Assembly (NCBI GenBank): GCA_013054445.1
Contig: JAAMPI010000090.1
Span: forward strand, 1-64,000
Origin: Cudoniella acicularis
Lineage: Eukaryota > Ascomycota > Leotiomycetes > Helotiales > Helotiaceae
Direction of reading: 5' to 3'
DNA length: 64,000 bases
Part shown: in pieces, positions 11,860 to 24,900 of the stretch
Position numbering within the stretch: the first letter of the stretch is position 1
Layout of the letters: each line of letters begins with the position of its first letter
Program-made: the position numbers and the translations under genes
The notes under the pieces: model-generated
The model's input: the letters and a program-made list of their open reading frames with translations, nothing else
Databases searched by the model: none
Told to the model about the DNA's origin: nothing

Positions 11860-13436
11860 TTACCGCTCATTCGGATCCTCACTCTCCCCCAACCTCTCTT
11901 CTTCCTCTGCTCGCCTTACTTCCTCAGTTTGTCTTCTTTCCTCGGCTCTGTCGTCATGTGTTTTATGGCTTGCGAATACTGCCAACATGCCCAAATCATA
12001 AGTGGCCTTTAATGAGCCGGCTGCTACAAATGCGACCCAGAATAGATTATGTTCAGCCAACACACCAGTGATAAAGGGCCCAAGACTTTGAGCTGAGGTC
12101 TTCACGACATTGATGACTCCCATAATAGCCGTTCTCTCATTGGGTAATACGACAGCTGCTAGGAATGCAGAGCGAGGAGCTACATCCATTGACTGTGTGC
12201 AAGACCGGAGGATGACGAAGAGCATGGCGAATGGAAGGGAGTTTGGAATTGGGATAAGAGCCAAGAAAATGGCAGATGGCAGATGAGTGAAGACCATGGT
12301 CTAGAAACTGTGAGCCAACACTGAATTAAGTGGAGAATTAACTCACCTTGACATTTCCAAATCTCTTTGCAATCGACGAAGCGAGGAGCATGGATATTGC
12401 GGCAATGATACTGGTAGTAAAGAACAAAGAACCCAGCTTCCCTGACTGAAGACCGAATTTGTCATGGAAGAAGAATGTCACCCATGACCTAAAGGTATGA
12501 TCAGCAAGTGCCACGCAAAGAAGATCGGATGACTTACAGTGGTGCTAAACCTGAGGCAAATGCATCAAGTGCAAAGAGAATGCACAAGTTGATCACAATG
12601 ACCCTGCTCTCAACGCTAATGTCTGGCAATATTGAACGTAGCTTTGACTTTTTAGGTTCCAAGTCTTCAGCACCATCACCCAATAACGGCGCAGTTTCCG
12701 GATCTTCTCTTGGGCTTGGCTGCTTCTTCTCGGCCTCAATCGATTTGCTGAGGGCCATTGCTAGGGTGAACTTGATGATACCAAATGCTGCGTAGCCCCA
12801 GAAAACGGCTCTATAGGTTTTGACAACATCCCATCCCAAATTGTCTGTCATATACTGGATGACCCATCCCGATACGGCCAATCCAAGGGCTGTTCCTGCC
12901 GTGCCAATTAAGGAATACCAAGCATATATGTCTCCACGATTCGCAGCAGGTGTGAGGTGTGCAAGAGTTGACTCCTCAATTGCTCGAAAGGGCCCGATTT
13001 CGTTTCCACTAGAAGAGTATTAGCTCATATCAAGCTAGATGAAGGGGTACGTAACGAACCTTGGACTGATAACACCCACAATAGCTGCGATAAGAAGGAT
13101 CCAATAGTTCCCAAATAACGCGAATATGACCCCGCTCATCGCCATCAACAGTGCCCCAAGCCCAAGTATCGCCTTCCTCCCAAGTGCATCTGCAAAAAGG
13201 GTCAAAACCAGGCTAATAACAGTGTCTCCAACAAGCGTGAGGGTCATGAAGAGACCAATCTTTGCCCTTGAGTGCCCGAGAGCCGCCAGATAGGAAACGA
13301 GAATAAGCGTCGAGCCACCATAGGCAAATAGCCGGACGAAGCGTTGGGTACAGAGAAGCTTCACATCGATGGCAGAAGCCCACAGAGAGATGAGTCCCAG
13401 CTCTTCCAAGACTTTCACGACGTATTTTGTCACCAT
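11860..13436 (-). CDS. major facilitator superfamily transporter
   Basis: Four exons, 13436-13060, 13008-12538, 12488-12347 and 12300-11860, with introns of 51, 49 and 46 bp, give 476 residues in a consistent phase. The protein begins with a cytosolic segment, then TM helices with the MFS motif A-like loop LFADALGRKAILGLGALL after TM2. The motif GNEIGPFRAIEESTLAHL follows at the exon 2 start. A charged central loop (EAEKKQPSPREDPETAPLL) separates the two six-helix halves. The second half includes SWVTFFFHDKFGLQSGKLGSLFF and RSAFLAAVVLPNERTAIMG. The C-terminus is a Glu/Arg-rich tail. It is an intact plasma- or organelle-membrane transporter of unknown substrate, closest in look to TetA-like/MFS_1 fungal members. 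It lies next to a broken second MFS gene of a different subfamily. Confidence 0.85.
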
Positions 13437-14295
13437 GATTTGCTATCAGGATAGACAGTTCTGTTGTGATGGTGGTGGTGGTGGAATCGTGGATTAAAGC
13501 ATTCGGGAGCTTAGGTCGTAAAGTTTAAGGAAAAGGCTTTTTTGTATCATCCTGCATGCCGATGCAGGGTGTCTCGGCGTTTTCTACTGTCATCCTGAAT
13601 AGGAGCGGAAAGTAATGAAGGTATGTCATCGAGACCCAACAATATGGTGAGCAGTTGGAGGGGTCCGCGATGAATTGTCACCGGCGATATGCCATTGGTT
13701 CAGACAGAGCCAAAACCTTGATCTGATAAGATTCTAGCTTGTTTAGGTACAGCAATTTATTGCAATACTCCACATCGCAGTTTCAGTGAATCATCTGCAA
13801 GCTTCACCAATGTCATCAAACTACCCCGTCTGGTGTATGATCCGATTTCTGTCGTATACCTCTAGGCAGCAGTTAAGCGGTATATATGCCTCGTCGAAGT
13901 TCGACGCAATATTTGCTCCGCACGTGGCAAAAAGCATATGGCGAGATTTCCAAGCGCTTATCTTCTCGATCTTCCTTGGATTGTCTTTCCAGTTTAATAA
14001 TGCTGCTGGTTGTTGTTGCTTTCAGGGCGGAGGTTTCTTCCCTTCGCCACACCGATGAAAACTCCGCGGCTTGTTCGGGCAAAAGTCGTTAACTCCCTAT
14101 GAGAAGACAGCATCTACGGGAATTTCCAAGACCAGTCTTTTTTCATGTTCACTTCATGGGCGGCTTTCATTTTGTTCTCGTAGAATATGACGACTACTAC
14201 TATCTTTGTTTTGCGATATTTAAGCTATTAGTGATGGCTTTGAATTTGACGGCGTGCCACACTCCTGAATCGTCAACACCAATTTCCACAGCCAG
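13437..14295. other. intergenic, MFS promoter region
   Basis: The promoter of the intact MFS gene and the 3' flank of the MFS pseudogene share this 860-base gap. A (GGT)n-like stretch (gatggtggtggtggtgg) lies near 13,468-13,484. No gene is visible. Confidence 0.5.
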
Positions 14296-15911
14296 TCAGC
14301 TTGACTCGACCCTCTCAGACACCTCAATCATATTTCCTTCTTTTGCTACGTCTCCATCGTATCCATAATTAGTCTCCAGTGTCTCTCTCAATTCCATATC
14401 TTGGATAAAGAACGAAGCGACAAACCCCAATATAGCGAATGCAGTACCGACTTCCCAGATAAGCTTGGGCTCGACACAAATATGTCAACGACCTGGACTT
14501 GTACGTCAGGGCTCAGAGAAATAATATACACCCGTAACGCATGCTCGTAAACACCTCCAATTGCCAATGCCTCCCTCATTGCTACATCGCTAATACCAGC
14601 AAGCATACCACGAAATTTAGTCTCAAAAATATTCGATGGGATAGCCGCCCCGAAAACGAACCCGAGACTCTAAATGAAACCCCATGTTGCTGTCGCTGCT
14701 GCAACATCTAATTCTAGTAAAGGTGCTTGTATGGCTGGCAGTGTAGCAGTCAGAACGATGCCAGCGTCTGCAGCAAAAATAATCTGGAGAAAGGCCCAGA
14801 CAGCTGTTGATGAATTCTGGTCCAGAACATTGAAACACCCAATGGCTATTACAGAAAGTGCAAACCTATGATCTGGTTGAGTCTATAATGCCCAGTTCTT
14901 GAAATCATGGAACCGCCCAGGTTGCCGAAAGGGACTGCAGGAATCGCAGCTGCGAGTGTGTTTATTCCAGACTGTTGGGGCGTTGCAAGTAAACTGCTTG
15001 GAAATACACTGGTAAGAAATAGCTCGCCCAGTACAGGAGTCCCGTGGAGAAAGGTGAGCAAGAAATCCAAAGCTGATACCGTGTTTGTGAAGATCCGAAG
15101 GGGTGTTGTAGGCTGCGAGTAGAATGGGGAGCCCTCAAAGAAGACGAAAAGCGGGAGACCAAGAAGACCTAACAACAACGGAAGCCACTTTCGCCACGAA
15201 TTCCACAGGTCCAAAGAGCCAGTTCCAGATAATGCCAGCAGTATCGAGGTCACCGCACCCATCAACAAAGCGTTGCCAACGTAGTCAATCCGTGCAAGTT
15301 GCGTCAAGGTAGATCCGCTACGTCCATGTTTGGCCTGCATGAATACCATCACCAGTACCAGAGCCAAACCAGCGATGAGCAAATTCAACCAAAAGACCCA
15401 CCGCCAACCTATGTGATCAACCATCGAACCGCCGACTACGGGACCAATGAAAGTCCCCAAAGCAAACGCGCCATAAACCACACCTGTATGCTTCGCACGT
15501 TCTCGTAATGGGACCACATCACAAACCACCATCCCAGGTATAATGCTCAAACCACCTCCACCAAGGCCCTGGACAGCGCGCCCGCCGATCACCATATTTG
15601 TATTGTGTGCTCCACCGCAAATGCCGCTGCCAAGGAGGAAGAGGGAGATGGCAACTAGCAAGGACTTTTTTCGCCCAAAGATATGAGCGCATTGTCCGTA
15701 GAGTTGCTGTACCGCCGTAAATGTGATTATGTAGGCGTTGACTATCCATATGTAGAGTGAGGATGAATTCAAATCCGCAGCGATGGTTGGGAGGGCAGTC
15801 GAGAGAATCGTCGAATCCAGAGCATAGAAGAGGGATGTGATGCAAAGACCTGGAAAATCGCCAACCGTGTCTCTCGTTGGCATTCGAAGTTGGAAAAGTT
15901 TCTCCGGTCAT
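14296..15911 (-). pseudogene. DHA2-type MFS drug:H+ antiporter pseudogene
   Basis: The minus strand encodes a 14-TM DHA2-like transporter spread over all three frames. Motifs seen in order are YALDSTILSTALPTIAADL (TM1), GRAVQGLGGGGL, GPVVGGSMVDHIGWRWVFWL (the motif C/D region), YWASYFLPVYFQAV, QSGINTLAAAIPAVPFG, FAADAGIVLTATLPAIQAPL and a C-terminal IWEVGTAFAILGFV. Breaks are a frameshift near 15,846-15,862 (after RHGWRF), two compensating shifts near 15,032-15,045 and 14,977-15,000, another near 14,862-14,885, an in-frame TAG at 14670-14672, and a shift near 14,461-14,475. The last frame ends at TGA 14296-14298. At least six lesions make it a clear pseudogene. Intact relatives export toxins and antifungals. 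A start at 15911 (MTGETFPTSN) is assumed; the ancestral start may be upstream. Confidence 0.85.
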
Positions 15912-16527
15912 ATTCTTTCCAATTACAGGAAGTTGGGACCGATTATTCGATTTTCGAGTATTATTGAGTTCTTCAAGTCGAAGTATCACCGCTCAGCTTG
16001 CATCTGCTTTTTTGCTTCGTACCCAACACCCGATTAGAACTGGTAAAACTTGTTGCCTAGGAGATTGCCATTTCCAAGAATCATACTACTCACTCTTCAA
16101 GTTTGTCGTTAATAGCGATTCATTTCAAATCTGTCTAAACATCCTTTTTGCTCGACTGTTGTAGAAAGGCAAAAGGTAGAAGGCTGGTCGTCAGGCCTAG
16201 GTCACAGTAGCTTTGCTTTCGGCTGAAAACTGTAATTTAATGCTTATGAGCCTATTTAGATCAGTGATTGGCTTCAATCCATGCTAGAATATTGGTTTTC
16301 TGTGCGATTACTGTCAGCCCAACATTCTCTCCAGGATATCACTTTTTCTGTTGGACTGTTGGTAAGGTTGCGTACCACAATTTTACACCTCATTTCGAAT
16401 CTAACAATCGTATTTAAAATCGGTTTACCTGTATGAAAAACTTTGAAATTTTTTTCTCCCAGAAGGCTAACTGACTATTGCCATGCTGGGTAATTCAGCT
16501 TTCTATTTGGTACCATTATATAAGCAG
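15912..16527. other. intergenic
   Basis: AT-rich sequence 5' of the MFS pseudogene. Nothing coding or repeated is visible. Confidence 0.45.
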
Positions 16528-17306
16528 ATTTCCGTGAGAGACGGATATCTCGGCTTCGGCGAAGACAAAGCGGAGATCACGTTGAAGGAGAATATCGTGG
16601 CGTTTCTCGCGCTCATCGAAAGTGACATTTTAAAGCACAGGATCTAGGCACTTGTGAAAGAGGCTGGATCCAACGAAAGCGAGAAAGTGTTACGAGATTA
16701 GTTCGAGCTCTGTAGAAAAGTGGGAAAGAGAGTGCTCAACAAATTCCATGAAAGGTGACCATGCTGGTCATGTATGTCCTCCAAAAAACTTTCATTTTAA
16801 GGTTGGCCCTTCTTAGTGACGCTATTATGGGCGAGGCATACAGCAATGCTTCTGGAGAGCAGCGTGATGACGAGGAGTGGCTTAAAGCCAATTTGTTCAT
16901 GCATATCGTCGCGGATGTCCGTAACATCATGTTTGCCAACGCTCATATTGGGCACATCGTCAATCTGCCCCGAATCTTTCGCGAAACTCATGGCCTTGGT
17001 GTTGGACTGGAAGGATAAGGTGATCCCAAGCAACTAATGGTTCAGAAGCCGTCTGAAAAGATCGCGTTCGCGGCAACAAATATCTACAAGCAATTTAGTT
17101 GCAAACCTTCAAGTCTGAACTCGACAAATCCGCGCACGACAATTAAGAAGACGGAGCTGAATGGACAATTCTTGAATATGCGACTCTATGGCGATTGGAA
17201 GAAGTCACTGGACCTTGTTGATGGGAGACTTTTTCCGTGTCGCCAATTCGGCAACACGAAAAGGGCACGGACTCTCCCAATCATGACCGGAGAAATGCGT
17301 AACTAG
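16528..17306 (+). pseudogene. possible decayed coding remnant, unknown family
   Basis: Two adjoining frames on the + strand have protein-like composition but carry stops. From 16528 the frame reads ISVRDGYLGFGEDKAEITLK and onward through about 74 codons with TAG stops at two places. From 16755 another frame reads through MGEAYSNASGEQRDDEEWLK, NLFMHIVADVRNIMFANAH and, after one TAA, to a TAG near 17306. I do not recognise the family. Mixed frames with isolated stops are what a decayed gene gives, but chance is not excluded. Confidence 0.25.
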
Positions 17307-18334
17307 AGGAGGAGTTAGCTAATATGCGACTGGCGTCTCTGAATCCTGATTTCCGGAGAGCCCGAGGAGCCTGAGGGGGGTAAGTAACACTTCAAAATAG
17401 CTCGTGGATTGGAATCAGCTAACAATACGAGCAGAAGTAACGATCAGAACGAAGAGTAGGTTGGTTTAGTTTTCATAACATGGAAATTCAATAGGTGACG
17501 GGGAAATGACTCTGACTGGTAGTGACGGCCATCCATGAGCAGAGCGGAGTGTTGCACGTTGATTACCATAATCCGTCAATCTCTCCTTCGACGGGGGATA
17601 TGCAATCGGACCTTTCACACAAACACACAAAACCACGAACAGATAAAATAAATGCCACACCCCACGTGATTGAATTGAAGATCATGTTTGAAAAAAATCC
17701 AGCATCCCTCCCAACTCGTGAGTCCGGAAATTCTAGTCCGTGCCACAAAGCTGCCCACAACACTTCAAAGAATCCACATTATGCTTAGACAAAATATATT
17801 TTTGAAGACATGAAATAGAACTGTTTCATCATCTTTTTGTACGCCCTAGCTAATTTCCTAGCTCTCCAAACACGCGGTTATTTGACCTTTTTAAAGTGCT
17901 CTACACCATTTCTCCAAGCGAGTAAACCCAGGTGAATACTCCTTCAGGCAGTCAGTCAGTAGTTTCTTCTTCAGTGAACAAGACTTACAAGCAAAATAAA
18001 ACACGTTTTAGAGTTTGCAAAGCTTTTAAATTTCCCACGCAGGCAAAGCAAAAATAACAAGTATGTACTTTTGATTGATTGCATGAGTACATTTCCATCC
18101 CAAATCCCTACTAGAAGCCAAACAACCTAAGAATCTCCACGTCACACCATAATCTTACAAGAAACATCTAAACATACACTACGCCCTCTACGCCCAACCC
18201 AGCCCAAATAACAACCAATTAATTCATTGCCAGCTCCTTAACACCCAGAAATATCTCACCTCCACTAACTAGAACTCTCAACAGGACTCTTCAGCATTCC
18301 CGTCCCCACTCCCGATCCTCCTCTGAAGCTTTTC
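17307..18334. other. intergenic
   Basis: AT-rich, about 1 kb, the 3' flank of the basic-protein gene. No gene, hairpin or repeat of note was seen. Confidence 0.45.
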
Positions 18335-18919
18335 TTAAGGCTCCCACTTTCCCCTATCTCTACCACAATCATATTTCATCACTAGAATCATAAGCAGGGG
18401 GGGGGGCTGCGCCGTGACTGTCGAGGGTTGCGCTATTTTAGTAACTTTCTTCGCGGGAGTAGGTCCTTTCTTCCCACCACCAGTCTTGGCCTTGGTCTTG
18501 GGCTTCGCGATCGTCTTCGGCGTGTTCTTTGTCGTTTCTTTGCTTTTAGTTGCAGGTGCTTTCTTCGTCTTAGCCTTGGTTTTGCGGAGAACTTCAGGAC
18601 TAGAGTCAATAACAAGCGGATCCGCCTCCGTACTTTTTTTATTGCCTCTCTTTGCGGGAGTACGTCCGTTCGCCTTCGGTTTTGCAGAAGTCTTGGTTTT
18701 TGGCTTTGGTGCAGCTTTCTTCTTTACGACTTTAGCAGGCTTCTCAGCGTATTTCAACACAGGTTGCGCCGCTGTCTTCGCGGCAGCCGTTTTCGCTGCG
18801 CGAGGAATGCTTTCGCGTGACGAGGGCAGTGCTGGCTTTGGTTTCGAGCCCGTTGCTGGGTGACCTTGGGGTTTGGAACTTGATGTTGAAAGCGAGTTGG
18901 GTTGCCCTTTGTTCGTCAT
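18335..18919 (-). CDS. small Lys/Ala/Pro-rich basic protein (hypothetical)
   Basis: A single open frame from ATG at 18919 gives 194 residues. The middle is built from repeated KPK, KTK, KKA and AKP units, like the tails of linker histones or other DNA/RNA-binding nuclear proteins, with several possible nuclear localisation signals (KVVKKKAAPKPKTK). A short acidic/Ser block VIDSSPEV interrupts it. No folded domain is visible. The composition is far from random, and the frame is uninterrupted, so it is probably real. The 3' end crosses a run of ten C (18397-18406); as given the frame ends LLMILVMKYDCGRDRGKWEP, but with one C more it would end PAYDSSDEI, which looks more natural for this protein type. 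The given C-terminus may therefore be wrong. Confidence 0.55.
   Translation of the reverse strand: MTNKGQPNSLSTSSSKPQGHPATGSKPKPALPSSRESIPRAAKTAAAKTAAQPVLKYAEKPAKVVKKKAAPKPKTKTSAKPKANGRTPAKRGNKKSTEADPLVIDSSPEVLRKTKAKTKKAPATKSKETTKNTPKTIAKPKTKAKTGGGKKGPTPAKKVTKIAQPSTVTAQPPPLLMILVMKYDCGRDRGKWEP
18397..18406 (-). repeat. C10 homopolymer near the 3' end of the basic-protein gene
   Basis: Ten consecutive G on the + strand (C on the coding strand). A one-base change in length switches the encoded C-terminus between two alternatives. Such runs are prone both to replication slippage and to sequencing error. Confidence 0.9.
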
Positions 18920-21900
18920 TTTCGAGGATGGTCGAATTGATTGTGATGTGTGTGTGAGTGTGGTGGAGAATTAAGTCAGATCCAAAGGAAGACTGAGTGG
19001 GAAATTGTGATAATATGGGGTAAATGCGAGATAGTAAGGTTTTCAGGGAGGTGTGTGAAGGATACTTGGGGACTTTCGGAACGGGGCAGGGGGTTATGTG
19101 ACGAGAAATAGGGCGCATTCCTGTGAAAGAAAACAACGATTTTGAGGAATGCTATGTTTGGGATGAAGGGCTGCCATTGGCCCAAGGGGGGAGACAATGA
19201 AGAGAACTGATGAATGCGATAAGAAAATTGCTAAAGGGATGGTGGAGAGCCGGGAGTGATTTACTTGCCGCTTTGGACATCCTCGCAAGGAGATAATATC
19301 GTTTCGCGAATTATTCCAAAGAAGTCAGCTAAATATCTAGTGACAAAAAAAGACAAATTCGTAGGACGGGAATCTGAATGGGGTGCTAGCTTATTCTCCT
19401 TGAATTTTCCTCATCGTCTCATAGCTCTCTCAAGCTTGTATCCTTGCCACTGTTCACTTCGTCCTTCTGGAGAACTCCTGAAACCAAAAATAAAGAGGGC
19501 TGTTATATTGACTCCACTGATGGCTCAGTTTCCAAGTAGGAGCTAAGTCGAGCACAACTTTTAGTATTTTAAGCCCAAAAGAAGTGCTATGAAGTAATTG
19601 ACAATACGGCCATATCCTCAGCTGTAGATCGTTCAGTATTTGCAAAGGGATAGAAGTTTTGCATCGTCGAGAGGAAAGGATGGAATTGAGTATTAAGAAA
19701 TTGATCAAGAGGACAACACGTTGAAAAATGATGAAAAATCCCTTCGTAGCCCGTGGGTGAAGACTGGGAAAATATCATATCAGCGTGGGGGAATCTCGTG
19801 ATAGAGCGAGATACGAAGACCAAAATGTACATTGTATGAGACCCCACGTCGAGGTGGTGTGACATACACAGCTGATAAAAATTCTAGATGTCAGAGGAGG
19901 TGCTCGAGTACTCGTCTTAGTGTGGAGATGTGTCATGAAGGGGTAATAGCGTGATCTTTTGAATCTTGGTTAGGTGGATTGTCCGATTGCGGCTTTGTCG
20001 TTCGTGGGATTGAGGGATGGCTTAAGAGCGTACTTCAACTGCCGGTGATAATTATCCTGCATGTTGTTTGAGTCTCAGCAGAGTTTTTCTCGAGTGTCGA
20101 GACTTACTTAGCGGTTCTCACGTGTGCGGGTGTTAGCTCGTAAAAAAGAAGGAAAGGTCTAGAGTGTTACTGACCAGCTGCTTCGAACCTCTGCAAGAAT
20201 TCCTGAAGTTCTAGAAGAATGAAAGAAGGTATAATCCTTGAGGACGCTTCCAGCCTGTTAAGACATCGAGCGCGGCAAGTACTCTGAGTCACGCGCAATA
20301 AGAAAATTCCACGCCGGAATTTTAAACAGAGGCAACCGCCAACTCCCACTTTGTCTCATCATGATCAAGCCACACATCGGTTTAGAAAAGCTTGAACTAT
20401 TTCCGGAGGATTTTGTACCTGGGTGTCTCGGAAATGCTTGCATCCTAACGAGCAAAGCCGCTTTAAGCCGCTTGACATATTTGTTACACATCCGAGACAG
20501 AAAACGTAAAATTGTACCGTGCAAGTCTCGCGAGGCTGAAGAGTCGGGATCAGGTTAAAGGAAGCCGCACGATGAAACGTGATAAATTTCTGCTCGTCAC
20601 GAATCTAGCTTAAATATGATGACCCAAAAGTGACAGAGAGCAGGTTGGAAAACCTGGCTGTGGAATCTGTCTAACCGGGACTGCCTATACAGAGAAGACT
20701 CAATTGAGAAGTTTTTCTCTGCTAGCTTATACATTTATGGTTTTCAATGATATCACAAAGAGATACTCATTCCGACCCAATTCCTATTCGTGCATCCCTA
20801 GACCTCCAGCAAAAGTAAATGTGCTTATTCAATGGAATTTAACATTCTTGAAAATGACCATAACAGAAAATTCAGTGCATCGAATAGTAAATTCGAGAGC
20901 CCGTAGCTAAAAGAAAGGGTCTCTCCTTCGCTGGACCACATACGACATAGTGACAAGAAATGACTAGACATGAGGAGCTTTCTGGTGCCAAAAATTTGTT
21001 AAAAATCTGAAGATCTACAGAATTCGCAGTTCGCACCTGCTCAACGCAAGCCAGACAAATCGATTGAATGCCAAGATTTATTGAGCTTCTGCTGAGCGAG
21101 CTCTGGGCCTGGACTCCACATCAGGAGCTGAGGCTGGCTATAATGCAGGTTGTATAAGAGCGTACTCATGACCACAAAAGTGGAAAAGAGTGGATACACC
21201 ACACCTACACTTACTCAAAGAATGCCACTTGACACGATCTAGTAAAGGGAAAATTCCGAAAAAAGTCAATCAATTCCACATCCCTGGCTTAGAGAGCCCC
21301 TCATCTATTATGTAGGCGCTCCCTGACAATTCTCGTACTCCACAGGCGTTAATTTGGAACCCCCACTCGTCTCCGCAGCTCGATCAACCCCTCATGGCTT
21401 CCCCACAATTTGCGCTGTATTAGCTGCAGGTGGCGGACGATCGAATTGCCAACTGTTATTGGACAAACATTCATTGTAGCACGATCGGACGTCTTCGGGC
21501 CTATAAAAAGGCACGAATATGAGGCGCAGAAAACAGAACGAGTGTTTAAAAAGAGGGGTCTGGCGCCACTACCAATATCGAAAATGAGGGGTAACTGGTT
21601 CATGCAAGTCAGGCTTAGACCCTGAGAAAACTTGTGGGTGTTAGGGTTCGAGATCGATCTCTCTTTCATCTCGAAAAGTTTGCGCGACTAACGCGGGGTT
21701 CAAGCTCTCTGCGGAATTCCTTTCCAGGGCTCATTTAGAATTCAGTTGATCCCGCGGGATGCTCCTAAAAGTAGTAATTTAAAGCAAGCTTCCAATTGAA
21801 AAAAAAAAATGAAAAAAGTAAAGCGTAAAGCAAATTCGTTCTGCAAAAGACAATCAGTGCGAAGGTAACAGGACTTCAGGAGTTCCGGAAATACCAAGAT

Positions 21901-24900
21901 TCAGGCCACGTCGAACAGGCTGCAGGAGGAGGATGTGTCAGAAGGTGACTTGCTTAATGCTGGCAACCAATGCCAGGTGCAGAAATTGTTAATATTGAGT
22001 AAACTCGAAGCGAAAACTTGTCGTCATGGTTGCTCAATGCAGGAAAATTCGGCGTTTGTCGGGTGTTTATAGTGTTCTGCAAGGCCATGGCCAGAGCTTC
22101 GAGGTCGAGAAAGAAAACAAATCGACTGGCGCGGATCCAATCCGCCGTGAATCGACGCGATGTGCGAGGCTTGATGGAGCGAAACTGGATGGCCTCTCCA
22201 TATGTCGATATGTATCAATGATTGAAAAGGGGCAAAAAGCTACCCCGTGGCTTTAATATTCCCTCATCTGAAAATGGCAGCAGCTGCTGCGGGCAGGCTG
22301 CAGGCGAGAAGTAGATGAGGAGCAAACGGATCTGTTGGCCATGGCATAGCATAGCAAGGGTGTGGGCATGGGTGTGGGTGTTGTTGAGACGAAAAGAAAA
22401 ATGGGAAGGCGCGTTCAGGCCAGCCTGGTATTCTGCAGCCTCAGGCATAAACCAGGCATGCATCAGACACACGCGAGATTTCCTAACCGGGCGGCCCGTC
22501 AACTTCGGTAAAATACTCTAGCATGCCGATACGGAAGCTTGGCACAGTGCCCGTGATTCTGCTGCTAGCCTGCTGCTAGCCTGCTGCTGCGCGGAAGTCT
22601 AATGTAGTGATGATGGAGCGTGGGGAAGATTGCAAGGGGCCCGGTCACTTCGCACAGCTTCCGCCCTCTCAGCCAAGGAACATGAAGAACGACCTCAGCC
22701 TTTCAGGAACACTGGATCTTGCATTGCAACCGACAGCCTTGGCACAAAGGAAAGTCGCTGAAAGATACGAGGGACCGCACTGTACATTTCAGGCGCCCAT
22801 CGGTTTTGTATCTGCTACTTTGTACCTTTGCATGAAAATGCATCGAGATCGTCCCCAGTAATGCAAGCTTGCCGTACTGTACATGTACTGGAGTCCGAAG
22901 ATCTCGCCGGCCGCAGGTGTACCCATGGACACACGCCTAGGTGGAGCTCTCTGCCGTCTTTGCAACGGACAACTGTGCTCCCCAAGAATCTAGAAGTCGT
23001 AGACTCGTAGAGTTGACCGCCGTTGTCAAAGGCACAGTTGCACCGAGGAAATCTTCACAATGAATGACCTTCGCAGATCCACCAATATCCAAAGGAACTG
23101 GATGTATTGGGTACCACTACATGACGTGGAAATGAGGGGAGAAACGCAGTGGCATGTTTCCCGCATTGTTTTGCAGATGGTTATGTAAAACTCGACCACT
23201 CCGTCCTCCGGATCGCAACGCTCGCAAAACTTCATGATATCTCGTGACTCTCCTAATCCTGGCTGCAGGCGGTGTTGTTGGTGAGAGATAATGTGTGATG
23301 TGAGACTGCCAGAACACTTTCCATTTGCCCTGGAAGCTTGAGCTCTGGGGCGCTGCTGGTAAGGCCGCTGCCAGAGCTGATGGTACTGTGCAGTCTGCGC
23401 TGCGATCCCTTGCTAAGATATAGGAGAGTGATCCGGCGAACGACCAGTGAGGCTTGCGGCAGAGCAAATCTTCTTCCCCGACCGCCCATTGGGGATTTGT
23501 TTTTTTTTTCTGCTTCTTCTCTGGCGGTGGCATCTTCCCCAGCCGCGAGTGGCCAAGTCATGGTGGTGAGCTTGAAAAGCGGTGCAAAGATGGGCGAAAG
23601 GTGGGCCACACCCCCACGACGCTATGACGGCGTTGTTCCCAAGGACCCAGGAGCCATAACCCTGGATTGATCAGCAGGCTCGCGTCTGCCAACCCGCTGC
23701 CTGGTCCAGTGAGCAGGCGGCCGGGTGACTTGCGGCCTGGACGGACAAACACCGTAGCGATGAAGCGATGAAGCAATGAAGCAGAGCCCGGGGAGGAAGG
23801 GGGGGGGGGGGGGGGTGCTCCTGACTCTTGGAGGCCAGCGTAGGCCAGCAGCGTAGGCCAGCATAAAACAAAACGCTGGCAGGGGCCAAGGACACAGAAT
23901 GGCCGTTGATTCCGGGGTGAAGTGCAACTGTCACACTGGAGAAAGGAGATGAACAGGGGGGCGCAGAGGCACAGAGGCACAAGGCACGGATGCACTGGTG
24001 CAGAGACATGGGGCTGTGCTGTGCTGATACCCCGCCATGAATTTCGCATCAGCCGACTACACTCTTCACCGCGAGCGCCAAATGCCATATTGCCAGCAAC
24101 TCCACCAACACCGTCCAGCACCAATGCCGTCGCTACAACGACTTCCAGCGCAGCATCTTTCGTCTCCACACTCTGACACGCGCGCCCGCCTTGCTGCCCA
24201 TGTGCGAGGCCAAGTCTGTGCGCCACTGCGCGCGCCGTACGCCGCACTTTCAGCTGCGAGGGGTGTCGGCGACGGCGACGGTGTTTGAACCAGTATAATG
24301 TTTTGAGCCTCTTTGTTGTTTCTGCGCGCTCGTTGGCTGCAATGGCCGGCCCTTGGCTTGTGGGCTCTGGCCTATGGAGATGGACAGGCACTGGCGCCAT
24401 CGACCATGACCTCTATGGCTTCTCGTTCCAGCAGCTCGGAAACAAGCAAAACATCCAGCCTTGAGATTGCTTCTTGCAGTGCTGGCCTGGAGAAAAGGGG
24501 CAACCGCCGCCACAGGAAAGCCTCAGCAGTTGGGAGTGTCGGTGAGGTCATTCCAAGGCCTGGTGGTCAGTTTATGAAGCAGGTACAGCAAACAACAAGA
24601 TAGGGGTTATGTCATAGATGGAAAAAAACCACTGCCTTTCCATGGCTGGCCCGCCGGCATCTACGCAGTAATAGCTCTCCAGCGCTAGCAAACGGATTTC
24701 GTTTTCTTGAGCCTGCAACGTTGCTGATGATCCCATGCTCGCTCAATCGTCCATGGTGTTGACACGCTGCGGCAGTTGCAGTCGTCTCTGGCAGCTGGCT
24801 GGAGGTTGACGAATCTTGCAATACTTTTGCTGCAAAGCTCACCGATTCATTAGTATCAAAGGCGCTCCACCACATCGCTGGGCTGCAGGTCAGAGTTGCC

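Noticed and set aside
15519..15989. 156-codon minus-strand frame overlapping the MFS pseudogene
   Set aside because: Only its first part (to RHGWRF) fits the transporter; the rest is a wrong-frame shadow of the DHA2 sequence.
23558..24400. 280-codon open frame on the minus strand
   Set aside because: It lies in GC-rich low-complexity sequence, has long Pro/Cys/Leu/Arg runs, overlaps other long frames and has no domain; long frames are expected by chance at this GC content.
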